64,000 nt of DNA, from positions 20,493,563 through 20,557,562 of the forward strand of contig NC_071348.1 of the NCBI RefSeq assembly GCF_027744825.2, in the 5' to 3' direction. The first letter of the stretch is position 1, and each line of letters starts with the position of its first letter. Below are positions 26,488 to 38,706 of the stretch, piece after piece. This DNA is from Synchiropus splendidus (Eukaryota; Chordata; Actinopteri; Syngnathiformes; Callionymidae). Made by a program: the position numbers and the translations under genes. The notes under the pieces were generated by a model that searched no databases, was not told the origin of the DNA, and worked only from the letters and a program-made list of their open reading frames with translations.

Positions 26488-29400
26488 GTTACTAACTTTG
26501 GAAAAACTCATCAGACAGCTTAGATTTGATGTGCAACTACTAGAAAGACCCTTTCTGCTATCGTGGGAGGTTAAAATTTCATGTTCTGAAGCTTCCTTGC
26601 AAAGTTATGGCACAATGCAGAAAACGCGTTTTCAGCCTGAGACAAGGTTGATTCCGGAACGCCAAACATAAAAATGTTGATAACTTTGGAAAAACACTTC
26701 AGACAGCTTAGATTTGATGTGCAACTACTAGAAAAACTCTTACTGCTATAGTGGGAGGTGAAAATTTCTTTTTCTGAAGCTTCCCTGCAAAGTTATGGCA
26801 CAATGCAGAAAACTCGTTTTCAGCCTGAGATAAGGTGGGTTCCGGAACGCCAAACATAAAAATGTTGATAACTTTGGAAAAACACTTCAGACAGCTTAGA
26901 TTTGATGTGCAACTACTAGAAAGACCCTTTCTGCTATAGTGGGACGTGAAAATTTCATGTTCTGAAGCTTCCCTGCAAAGTTATGGCACAATGCAGAAAA
27001 CCCGTTTTCAGCTTCAGATAAGGTGGGTTCCGGAACACCAAACATAAAAATGTTGATAACTTTCGAAAAACACTTCAGACAGCTTAGATTTGATGTGCAA
27101 ATACTAGAAAGACCCTTTCTGCTATAGTGGGACGTGAAAATTTCATGTTCAGAATCTTCCCTGCAAAGTTATGGGACAATGCAGAAAACGCGTTTTCAGC
27201 CTGAGATAAGGTGGGTTCCGGAACGCCAAACATAAAAATGTTGATAACTTTAGAAAAACACTTCAGACAGCTTAGATTTGATGTGCAACTACTAGAAAGA
27301 CCCTTTCTGCTATAGTGGGAGGTGAACATTTCATGTTCTGAAGCTTCCCTGCAAAGTTATGGCACAATGCAGAAAACCCGTTTTCAGCTTAAGATAAGGT
27401 GGGTTCCGGAACGCCAGACATAAAAATGTTGATAACTTTCGAAAAACACTTCAGACAGCTTAGATTTGATGTGCTAATACTAGAAAGACCCTTTCTGCTA
27501 TAGTGGGACGTGAAAATTTCATGTTCTGAATCTTCCCTGCAAAGTTATGGGACAATGCAGAAAACGATTTATCATCCTGAGATAAGGTCGATTCCGGAAC
27601 GCCAAACATAAAAATGTTGATAACTTTCGAAAAACACTTCAGACAGCTTAGATTTGATGTGCAACTACTAGAAAGACCCTTTCTGCTATAGTGGGACGTG
27701 AAAATTTCATGTTCTGAAGCTTCCCTGCAAAGTTGTGGCACAATGCAGAAAACGCGTTTTTAGCCAGAGATAAGGTCGATTCTGGAACGCGAAACATAAA
27801 AATGTTGATAACTTTCGAAAAACACTTCAGACAGCATAGATTTGATGTGCAACTACTAGAAATACCCTTTCTGCTATAGTTGGAGGTGAACATTTCGTGT
27901 TCTGAAGCTTCCATGCAAATTATGGCACAATGCAGACAACCCGTTTTCAGCCTGAGATAAAGTCGATTCTGGAACGCCAAACAAAAAAATGTTGATAACT
28001 TTCGAAAAACACTTCAGACAGCTTAGATTTGATGTGCAAATACTAGAAAGACCCTTTCTGCTATAGTGGGACGTGAAAATTTCATGTTCAGAATGTTCCC
28101 TGCAAAGTTATGGGACAATGCAGAAAACGCGTTTTCAGCCTGAGATAAGGTCGATTCCGGAACGCCAAACATAAAAATGTTGATAACTTTGGAAAAACAC
28201 TTCAGACAGCTTAGATTTGATGTGCTAATACTAGAAAGACCCTTTCTGCTATAGTGGGACGTGAAAATTTCATGTTCTGAATCTTCCCTGCAAAGTTATG
28301 GGACAATGCAGAAAACGATTTTTTATCCTGAGTTAAGGTCGATTCCGGAACGCCATACATAAAAATGTTGATAACTTTCGAAAAACACTTCAGACAGCTT
28401 AGATTTGATGTGCAAATACTAGAAAGACCATTTCTGCTATAGTGGGACGTGAAAATTTCATGTTCAGAATCTTCCCTGCAAAGTTATGGGACAATGCAGA
28501 AAACGCGTTTTCAGCCTGAGATAAGGTGGGTTCCGGAACGCCAAACATAAAAATGTTGATAACTTTTGAAAAACACTTCAGACAGCTTAGATTTGATGTG
28601 CAACTACTAGAAAGACCCTTTCTGCTATAGTGGGAGGTGAACATTTCATGTTCTGAAGCTTCCCTGCAAAGTTATGGCACAATGCAGAAAACCCGTTTTC
28701 AGCTTAAGATAAGGTGGGTTCCGGAACGCCAAACATAAAAATGTTGATAACTTTCGAAAAACACTTCAGACAGCTTAGATTTGATGTGCTAATACTAGAA
28801 AGACCCTTTCTGCTATAGTGGGACGTGAAAATTTCATGTTCTGAATCTTCCCTGCAAAGTTATGGGACAATGCAGAAAACGATTTATCATCCTGAGATAA
28901 GGTCGATTCCGGAACGCCAAACATAAAAATGTTGATAACTTTCGAAAAACACTTCAGACAGCTTAGATTTGATGTGCAACTACTAGAAAGACCCTTTCTG
29001 CTATAGTGGGACGTGAAAATTTCATGTTCTGAAGCTTCCCTGCAAAGTTGTGGCACAATGCAGAAAACGCGTTTTTAGCCAGAGATAAGGTCGATTCTGG
29101 AACGCGAAACATAAAAATGTTGATAACTTTCGAAAAACACTTCAGACAGCATAGATTTGATGTGCAACTACTAGAAATATCCTTTCTGCTATAGTTGGAG
29201 GTGAACATTTCATGTTCTGAAGCTTCCATGCAAATTATGGCACAATGCAGACAACCCGTTTTCAGCCTGAGATAAAGTCGATTCTGGAACGCCAAACAAA
29301 AAAATGTTGATAACTTTCGAAAAACACTTCAGACAGCTTAGATTTGTTGTGCAAATACTAGAAAGACCCTTTCTGCTATAGTGGGACGTGAAAATTTCAT

Positions 29401-29681
29401 GTTCAGAATCTTCCCTGCAAAGTTATGGGACAATGCAGAAAACGCGTTTTCAGCCTGAGATAAGGTGGGTTCCGGAACGCCAAACATAAAAATGTTGATA
29501 ACTTTGGAAAAACACTTCAGACAGCTTAGATTTGATGTGCTAATACTAGAAAGACCCTTTCTGCTATAGTGGGACGTGAAAATTTCATGTTCTGAATCTT
29601 CCTTGCAAAGTTATGGCACAATGCAGAAAACGCGTTTTCAGCCTGAGATAGGGTTGATTCCGGAACGCCAGACATAAAAAT
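26488..29681 (+). repeat. 17-monomer HOR, copy 1 (3194 bp)
   Basis: Starts at GTTACTAAC, a one-base change from the GTTGCTAAC of copy 0. It contains two 187-bp monomers with CATGCAAATTATGG (27804 and 29119). Those lie 1315 bp apart because a 7-monomer sub-block (27240-28554 against 28555 onward) is itself duplicated inside the HOR. The palindrome-altered ACGATTTATCATCC monomers at 27428 and 28743 mark the same sub-block. The last monomer (29494-29681) is a hybrid whose switch point lies near 29600. Confidence 0.9.
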
Positions 29682-32600
29682 GTTACTAACTTTGGAAAAA
29701 CTCATCAGACAGCTTAGATTTGATGTGCAACTACTAGAAAGACCCTTTCTGCTATCGTGGGAGGTTAAAATTTCATGTTCTGAAGCTTCCTTGCAAAGTT
29801 ATGGCACAATGCAGAAAACGCGTTTTCAGCCTGAGACAAGGTTGATTCCGGAACGCCAAACATAAAAATGTTGATAACTTTGGAAAAACACTTCAGACAG
29901 CTTAGATTTGATGTGCAACTACTAGAAAAACTCTTACTGCTATAGTGGGAGGTGAAAATTTCTTTTTCTGAAGCTTCCCTGCAAAGTTATGGCACAATGC
30001 AGAAAACTCGTTTTCAGCCTGAGATAAGGTGGGTTCCGGAACGCCAAACATAAAAATGTTGATAACTTTGGAAAAACACTTCAGACAGCTTAGATTTGAT
30101 GTGCAACTACTAGAAAGACCCTTTCTGCTATAGTGGGACGTGAAAATTTCATGTTCTGAAGCTTCCCTGCAAAGTTATGGCACAATGCAGAAAACCCGTT
30201 TTCAGCTTCAGATAAGGTGGGTTCCGGAACACCAAACATAAAAATGTTGATAACTTTCGAAAAACACTTCAGACAGCTTAGATTTGATGTGCAAATACTA
30301 GAAAGACCCTTTCTGCTATAGTGGGACGTGAAAATTTCATGTTCAGAATCTTCCCTGCAAAGTTATGGGACAATGCAGAAAACGCGTTTTCAGCCTGAGA
30401 TAAGGTGGGTTCCGGAACGCCAAACATAAAAATGTTGATAACTTTAGAAAAACACTTCAGACAGCTTAGATTTGATGTGCAACTACTAGAAAGACCCTTT
30501 CTGCTATAGTGGGAGGTGAACATTTCATGTTCTGAAGCTTCCCTGCAAAGTTATGGCACAATGCAGAAAACCCGTTTTCAGCTTAAGATAAGGTGGGTTC
30601 CGGAACGCCAGACATAAAAATGTTGATAACTTTCGAAAAACACTTCAGACAGCTTAGATTTGATGTGCTAATACTAGAAAGACCCTTTCTGCTATAGTGG
30701 GACGTGAAAATTTCATGTTCTGAATCTTCCCTGCAAAGTTATGGGACAATGCAGAAAACGATTTATCATCCTGAGATAAGGTCGATTCCGGAACGCCAAA
30801 CATAAAAATGTTGATAACTTTCGAAAAACACTTCAGACAGCTTAGATTTGATGTGCAACTACTAGAAAGACCCTTTCTGCTATAGTGGGACGTGAAAATT
30901 TCATGTTCTGAAGCTTCCCTGCAAAGTTGTGGCACAATGCAGAAAACGCGTTTTTAGCCAGAGATAAGGTCGATTCTGGAACGCGAAACATAAAAATGTT
31001 GATAACTTTCGAAAAACACTTCAGACAGCATAGATTTGATGTGCAACTACTAGAAATACCCTTTCTGCTATAGTTGGAGGTGAACATTTCGTGTTCTGAA
31101 GCTTCCATGCAAATTATGGCACAATGCAGACAACCCGTTTTCAGCCTGAGATAAAGTCGATTCTGGAACGCCAAACAAAAAAATGTTGATAACTTTCGAA
31201 AAACACTTCAGACAGCTTAGATTTGATGTGCAAATACTAGAAAGACCCTTTCTGCTATAGTGGGACGTGAAAATTTCATGTTCAGAATCTTCCCTGCAAA
31301 GTTATGGGACAATGCAGAAAACGCGTTTTCAGCCTGAGATAAGGTCGATTCCGGAACGCCAAACATAAAAATGTTGATAACTTTGGAAAAACACTTCAGA
31401 CAGCTTAGATTTGATGTGCTAATACTAGAAAGACCCTTTCTGCTATAGTGGGACGTGAAAATTTCATGTTCTGAATCTTCCCTGCAAAGTTATGGGACAA
31501 TGCAGAAAACGATTTTTTATCCTGAGTTAAGGTCGATTCCGGAACGCCATACATAAAAATGTTGATAACTTTCGAAAAACACTTCAGACAGCTTAGATTT
31601 GATGTGCAAATACTAGAAAGACCATTTCTGCTATAGTGGGACGTGAAAATTTCATGTTCAGAATCTTCCCTGCAAAGTTATGGGACAATGCAGAAAACGC
31701 GTTTTCAGCCTGAGATAAGGTGGGTTCCGGAACGCCAAACATAAAAATGTTGATAACTTTTGAAAAACACTTCAGACAGCTTAGATTTGATGTGCAACTA
31801 CTAGAAAGACCCTTTCTGCTATAGTGGGAGGTGAACATTTCATGTTCTGAAGCTTCCCTGCAAAGTTATGGCACAATGCAGAAAACCCGTTTTCAGCTTA
31901 AGATAAGGTGGGTTCCGGAACGCCAAACATAAAAATGTTGATAACTTTCGAAAAACACTTCAGACAGCTTAGATTTGATGTGCTAATACTAGAAAGACCC
32001 TTTCTGCTATAGTGGGACGTGAAAATTTCATGTTCTGAATCTTCCCTGCAAAGTTATGGGACAATGCAGAAAACGATTTATCATCCTGAGATAAGGTCGA
32101 TTCCGGAACGCCAAACATAAAAATGTTGATAACTTTCGAAAAACACTTCAGACAGCTTAGATTTGATGTGCAACTACTAGAAAGACCCTTTCTGCTATAG
32201 TGGGACGTGAAAATTTCATGTTCTGAAGCTTCCCTGCAAAGTTGTGGCACAATGCAGAAAACGCGTTTTTAGCCAGAGATAAGGTCGATTCTGGAACGCG
32301 AAACATAAAAATGTTGATAACTTTCGAAAAACACTTCAGACAGCATAGATTTGATGTGCAACTACTAGAAATATCCTTTCTGCTATAGTTGGAGGTGAAC
32401 ATTTCATGTTCTGAAGCTTCCATGCAAATTATGGCACAATGCAGACAACCCGTTTTCAGCCTGAGATAAAGTCGATTCTGGAACGCCAAACAAAAAAATG
32501 TTGATAACTTTCGAAAAACACTTCAGACAGCTTAGATTTGTTGTGCAAATACTAGAAAGACCCTTTCTGCTATAGTGGGACGTGAAAATTTCATGTTCAG

Positions 32601-32875
32601 AATCTTCCCTGCAAAGTTATGGGACAATGCAGAAAACGCGTTTTCAGCCTGAGATAAGGTGGGTTCCGGAATGCCAAACATAAAAATGTTGATAACTTTG
32701 GAAAAACACTTCAGACAGCTTAGATTTGATGTGCTAATACTAGAAAGACCCTTTCTGCTATAGTGGGACGTGAACATTTCATGTTCTGAATCTTCCCTGC
32801 AAAGTTATGGGACAATGCAGAAAACGATTTTTTATCCTGAGTTAAGGTCGATTCCGGAACGCCAAACATAAAAAT
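29682..32875 (+). repeat. 17-monomer HOR, copy 2 (3194 bp), nearly identical to copy 1
   Basis: It follows copy 1 base for base at a 3194-bp shift, including private markers such as GTTACTAAC, CATTTCGTGTTC (31085 against 27891) and both 187-bp monomers. I noticed only a few substitutions, for example G at 28095 against C at 31289, and AATGCC against AACGCC near 32672. The very high identity implies a recent unequal exchange. After about 32795 the sequence no longer follows the HOR start, because the duplicated unit begins and ends near the CTTCC box. Confidence 0.9.
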
Positions 32876-34003
32876 GTTGATAACTTTCGAAAAAGACTTC
32901 AGACAGCTTAGATTTGATGTGCAACTACTAGAAAGACCCTTTCTGCTATAGTGGGACGTGAAAATTTCATGTTCTGAAGCTTCCTTGCAAAGTTATGGCA
33001 CAATGCAGAAAACGCGTTTTCAGCCTGAGATTAGGTAGATTCCGGAACGCCATACATAAAAATGTTTATAACTTTTGAAAAACACATCAGACAGCTTAGA
33101 TTTGATGTGCAACTACTAGAAAGACCCGTTCTGCTATAGTGGGACGTGAAAATTTCATGTTCAGAATCTTCCCTGCAAAGTTATGGGACAATGCAGAAAA
33201 CGCGTTTTCAGCCTGAGATAAGGTGGGTTCCGGAACGCCAAACATAAAAATGTTGATAACTTTAGAAAAACACTTCAGACAGCTTAGATTTGATGTGCAA
33301 CTACTAGAAAGACCCTTTCTGCTATAGTGGGAGGTGAACATTTCATGTTCTGAAGCCTCGCTGCAAAGTTATGGCACAATGCAGAAAACGCGTTTTCAGC
33401 TTAACATAAGGTGGGTTCCGGAACGCCAAACATAGAAATGTTGATAACTTTCGAAAAACACTTCAGACAGCTTACATTTGATGTGCAACTACTAGAAAGA
33501 CCCGTTCTGCTATAGTGGGACGTGAAAATTTCATGTTCAGAATCTTCCCTGCAAAGTTATGGGACAATGCAGAAAACGCGATTTCAGCCTGAGATAAGGT
33601 GGGTTCCGGAACGCCAAACATAAAAATGTTGATAACTTTCGAAAAACACTTCAGACAGCTTAGATTTGATGTGCAACTACTAGAAAGACCCTTTCTGCTA
33701 TAGTCGGAGGTGAACATTTCATGTTCTGAAGCCTCCCTGCAAAGTTATGGCACAATGCAGAAAACGCGTTTTCAGCCTGAGATAAGGTGGGTTCCGGAAC
33801 GCCAAACATAAAAATGTTGATAACTATCGAAAAACACTTCAGACAGCTTATATTTGATGTGCTAATACTAGAAAGACCCTTTCTGCTATAGTGGGACGTG
33901 AAAATTTCATGTTCTGAATCTTCCCTGCAAAGTTATGGGACAATGCAGAAAACGATTTATCATCCTGAGATATGGTCGATTCCGGAACGCAAAACATAAA
34001 AAT
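32876..34003 (+). repeat. Mixed monomers between the 17-mer and 5-mer blocks
   Basis: Six monomers whose types also occur in the 9-mer and 17-mer blocks: AAAAAGACTTCAG with GATTAGGTAGATTCC, GTTTATAACTTTTG with GACCCGTTC, and two GAAGCCTCC types with private changes (CATAGAAATG, TAGTCGGAGG). They end in a GCTAATAC / ACGATTTATCATCC monomer with GCAAAACATAA. That last ending recurs at 37578-37765. Confidence 0.75.
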
Positions 34004-34943
34004 GTTGATAACTTTCGAAAAACACTACAGACAGCTTAGATTTGATGTGCAACTACTAGAAAGACCCTTTCTGCTATAGTGGGACGTGATAATTTGATGT
34101 TCTGAAGCTTCCCTGCAAAGTTGTGGCACAATGCAGAAAACGCGTTTTCAGGCTGAGATAAGGTCGATTCTGGAACGCGAAACATAAAAATGTTGATAAC
34201 TTTCGAAAAACACTTCAGACAGCTTAGATTTGATGTGCAACTACTAGAAAGACCCTTTCTGCTATAGTTGGAGGTGAACATTTCATGTTCTGAAGCTTCC
34301 ATGCAAAGTTATGGCACAATGCAGACCACCCGTTTTCAGCCTGAGATAAAGTCGATTCTGGAACGCCAAACATAAAAATGTTGATAACTTTCGTAAAACA
34401 CTTCAGACAGCTTAGATTTGATGTGCAAATACTAGAAAGACCCTTTCTGCTATAGTGGGACGTGAAAATTTCATGTTCAGAATCTTCCCTGCAAAGTTAT
34501 GGGACAATGCAGAAAACGCGTTTTCAGCCTGAGATAAGGTGGGTTCCGGAACGCCAAACATAAAAATGTTGATAACTTTAGAAAAACACTTCAGACAGCT
34601 TAGATTTGATGTGCAACTACTAGAAAGACCCTTTCTGCTATAGTGGGAGGTGAACATTTCATGTTCTGAAGCCTCCCTGCAAAGTTATGGCACAATGCAG
34701 AAAACCCGTTTTCAGCTTAAGATAAGGTGGGTTCCGGAACGCCAAACATAAAAATGTTGATAACTTTCGAAAAACACTTCAGACAGCTTAGATTTGATCT
34801 GCTAATACTAGAAAGACCCTTTCTGCTATAGTGGGACGTGAAAATTTCATGTTCTGAATCTTCCCTGCAAAGTTATGGGACAATGCAGAAAACGATTTAT
34901 CATCCTGAGATAAGGTCGATTCCGGAACGCCAAACATAAAAAT
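34004..34943 (+). repeat. 5-monomer HOR (940 bp), left group copy 1
   Basis: Order of monomer types: GTTGTGGC with GGCTGAGATAAGG; TAGTTGGAGG with CCACCCG; GCAAATAC with GTTCAGAATC; TTAGAAAAACAC with GAAGCCTCC and CTTAAGATAAGG; GATCTGCTAATAC with ACGATTTATCATCC. The series repeats with a 940-bp shift in 34944-35883. Confidence 0.85.
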
Positions 34944-35883
34944 GTTGATAACTTTCGAAAAACACTTCAGACAGCTTAGATTTGATGTGCAACTACTAGA
35001 AAGACCCTTTCTGCTATAGTGGGACGTGAAAATTTCATGTTCTGAAGCTTCCCTGCAAAGTTGTGGCACAATGCAGAAAACGCGTTTTCAGGCTGAGATA
35101 AGGTCGATTCTGGAACGCGAAACATAAAAATGTTGATAACTTTCGAAAAACACTTCAGACAGCTTAGATTTGATGTGCAACTACTAGAAAGACCCTTTCT
35201 GCTATAGTTGGAGGTGAACATTTCATGTTCTGAAGCTTCCATGCAAAGTTATGGCACAATGCAGACAACCCGTTTTCAGCCTGAGATAAAGTCGATTCTG
35301 GAACGCCAAACATAAAAATGTTGATAAGTTTCGAAAAACACTTCAGACAGCTTAGATTGGATGTGCAACTACTAGAAAGACCCTTTCTGCTATAGTGGGA
35401 CGTGAAAATTTCATGTTCAGAATCTTCCCTGCAAGGTTATGGGACAATGCAGAAAACGCGTTTTCAGCCTGAGATAAGGTGGGTTCCGGAACGCCAAACA
35501 TAAAAATGTTGATAACTTTAGAAAAACACTTCAGACAGCTTAGATTTGATGTGCAACTACTAGAAAGACCCTTTCTGCTATAGTGGGAGGTGAACATTTC
35601 ATGTTCTGAAGCCTCCCTGAAAAGTTATGGCACAATGCAGAAAACGCGTTTTCAGCTTAAGATAAGGTGGGTTCCGGAACGCCAAACATAAAAATTTTGA
35701 TAACTTTCGAAAAACACTTCAGACAGCTTAGATTTGATGTGCTAATACTAGAAAGACCCTTTCTGCTATAGTGGGACGTGAAAATTTCATGTTCTGAATC
35801 TTCCCTGCAAAGTTATGGGACAATGCAGAAAACGATTTTTCATCCTGAGTTAAGGTCGATTCCGGAACGCCAAACATAAAAAT
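34944..35883 (+). repeat. 5-monomer HOR (940 bp), left group copy 2
   Basis: Same five types in the same order as 34004-34943, with private changes GTTGATAAGTTTCG, GATTGGATG and AAGGTTATGGG in the third monomer and ATTTTTCATCCTGAGTTAAGG in the fifth. Those private changes recur at 40212 onward, so this copy is the source, or the product, of the block near 40 kb. Confidence 0.85.
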
Positions 35884-36447
35884 GTTGATAACTTTCGAAA
35901 AAGACTTCAGACAGCTTAGATTTGATGTGCAACTACTAGAAAGACCCTTTCTGCTATAGTGGGACGTGAAAATTTCATGTTCTGAAGCTTCCTTGCAAAG
36001 TTATGGCACAATGCAGAAAACGCGTTTTCAGCCTGAGATAAGGTCGATTCCGGAACGGCAAACATAAAAATGTTGATAACTTTGGAAAAACACTTCAAAC
36101 AGCTTAGATTTGATGTGTAACTACTAGAAAGACCCTTTCTGCTATAGTGGGATGTGAAAATTTCATGTTCTGAAGTTTCCCTGCAAAGTTATATCACAAT
36201 GCAGAAAACGCGTTTTCAGCCAGAGATAAGGTCGATTCCGCAACGCCAAACATAAGAATGTTGATAACTTTGGAAAAACACTTCAGACAGCTTAGATTTG
36301 ACGTATAACTACTAGAAAGACCCTTTCTGCTGTAGTGGGAGTTGAAAATTTCATGTTCTGAAGCTCCCCTGCAAAGTTATGGCACAATGCAGAAAACGCG
36401 TTTTCAGCCTGAGATAAGGTGGGTACCAGAACGCCAAACATAAAAAT
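35320..36447 (+). repeat. Six-monomer block duplicated 4.9 kb downstream, copy 1
   Basis: Runs through the GATTGGATG, GAAGCCTCC, GAGTTAAGG, AAAAAGACTTCAG, GATGTGTAAC / TATATCACAATG and GTAGTGGGAGTTG / AAGCTCCCC monomers. The same six follow at 40212-41339 with a constant shift of 4892 bp and few substitutions (for example GACGTATAAC here, GACGTCTAAC there). Confidence 0.85.
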
Positions 36448-37765
36448 GTTGATAACTTTGTAAATACATTTCAGACAGCTGAGATTTGATGTGCAACTAC
36501 TAGAAAGACCCTTTCTGCTATAGTGGGTGGTGAAAATTTCATATTCTGTAGCTTTCCTGCAAAGTTATGGCACAATGCGTAAAACGCGTTTTAAGTCTGA
36601 GATTAGGTTGATTCCGGAACGCCAAACATAAAAATGTTGATAACTTTCGAAAAACACTTCAGACAGCTTAGATATGATGTCCAATTACTAGAAAGACCCT
36701 TTCTGCTATAGTGGGATGTGAAAATTTCATGTTCTGTAGCTTCCCTGCAAAGTTATATCACAATGCAGAAAAGGCGTTTTCAGCCAGAGATAAGGTCGAT
36801 TCTGGAATGCCAAACATAAAAATGTTGATAACTTTGGAAAAACACTTCAGACAGCTTAGGTTTGATGTGCAGCAACTAGATAGTCCCTTTCTGCTATAGT
36901 GGGAGGTGAAGATATCATGTTCTGAAGATTCCCTGCAAAGTTATGGCACAATGCAGAAAACGCGTATTCAGCCTGAGATAAGGTCGATTCCGGAACGCCA
37001 AAGATAAAAATGTTTATAACTTTGGAAAAACACTTCAGACAGCTTAGATGTGATGTCCAACTACTAGAAAGACCCTTTCTGCGATAGTGGCATATGAAAA
37101 TTTCATGTTCTGAAGCTTCCCTGCAAAGTTATGGCACTATGCAGAAAACGCATTTTCAGCCTGAGATAAGGTGGGTTCCGGAACGCCAAACATAAAATTC
37201 TTGATAACTTTGGAAAAAACATTTCAGACAGCTTAGATTTGATGTGCAACTACTAGAAAGACCCTTTCTGCTATAGTGGGAGGTTGAAATTTCATGTTCT
37301 GAAGCTTCCCTGCAAAGTTATGGCGCTATGCAGAAAACGCGTTTTCAGCCTGAGATAAGGTGGGTTCCGGAAAGCCAAACATAAAATTCTTGATAACTTT
37401 GGAAAAAACATTTCAGACAGCTTAGATTTGATGTGCAACTACTAGAAAGACCCTTTCTGCTATAGTCGGAGGTGAACATTTCATGTTCTGAAGCCTCCCT
37501 GCAAAGTTATGGCACAATGCAGAAAACGCGTTTTCAGCTTAAGATAAGGTGGGTTCCGGAACGGCAAACATAAAAATGTTGATAACTATCCAAAAACACT
37601 TCAGACAGCTTAGATTTGATGTGCTAATACTAGAAAGACCCTTTCTGCTATAGTGGGACGTGAAAATTTCATGTTCTGAATCTTCCCTGCAAAGTTATGG
37701 GACAATGCAGAAAACGATTTATCATCCTGAGATAAGGTCGATTCCGGAACGCAAAACATAAAAAT
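36448..37765 (+). repeat. Diverged monomers inside the homogenised half
   Basis: Seven monomers that resemble the left flank more than their neighbours: ATTCTGTAGC, GCGTAAAACG, ATGTGATGTCC, GTGGCATATG, GTGCAGCAACTAG. Two successive monomers at about 37.2 and 37.4 kb carry AATTCTTGATAAC with GGAAAAAACATTTC (189 bp each). The same odd pair of changes reappears in the 5-mer copies at 38330 and 39271. This looks like old sequence trapped between later duplications. Confidence 0.75.
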
Positions 37766-38706
37766 GTTGATAACTTTCGAAAAACACTACAGACAGCTTA
37801 GATTTGATGTGCAACTACTAGAAAGACCCTTTCTGCTATAGTGGGACGTGAAAATTTCATGTTCTGAAGCTTCCCTGCAAAGTTGTGGCACAATGCAGAA
37901 AACGCGTTTTCAGCCTGAGATAAGGTCGATTCTGGAACGCGAAACATTAAAATGTTGATAACTTTCGAAAAACACTTCAGACAGCTTAGATTTGATGTGC
38001 AACTACTCGAAAGACCCTTTCTGCTATAGTTGGAGGTGAACATTTCATGTTCTGAAGCTTCCATGCAAAGTTATGGCACAATGCAGACAACCCGTTTTCA
38101 GCCTGAGATGAAGTCGATTCTGGAACGCCAAACATAAAAATGTTGATAACTTTCGAAAAACACTTCAGACAGCTTAGATTTGATGTGCAAATACTAGAAA
38201 GACCCTTTCTGCTATAGTGGGACGTGAAAATTTCATGTTCAGAATCTTCCCTGCAAAGTTATGGGACAATGCAGAAAACCCGTTTTCAGCCTGAGATAAG
38301 GTGGGTTCCGGAACGCCAAACATAAAATTCTTGATAACTTTGGAAAAAACATTTCAGACAGCTTAGATTTGATGTGCAACTACTAGAAAGACCCTTTCTG
38401 CTATAGTGGGAGGTTGAAATTTCATGTTCTGAATCTTCCCTGCAAAGTTATGGGACAATGCAGAACACGATTTATCATCCTGAGATAAGGTCGATTCCGG
38501 AACGCCAAACATAAAAATGTTGATAACTTTCGAAAAACACTTCAGACAGCTTAGATTTGATGTGCAACTACTAGAAAGACCCTTTCTGCTATAGTGGGAC
38601 GTAAAAATTTCATGTTCTGAAGCTTCCCTGCAAAGTTGTGGCACAATGCAGAAAACGCGTTTTCAGCCTGAGATAAGGTCGATTCCGGAACGCAAAACAT
38701 AAAAAT
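37766..38706 (+). repeat. 5-monomer HOR (941 bp), right group copy 1
   Basis: Types in order: CACTACAGACAGC with GTTGTGGC; CTACTCGAAAG with TAGTTGGAGG; GCAAATAC with GTTCAGAATC; AATTCTTGATAAC (189 bp) with ATTTATCATCC and GAACACG; GACGTAAAAATT with GTTGTGGC. The whole series follows again at once. Confidence 0.88.
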
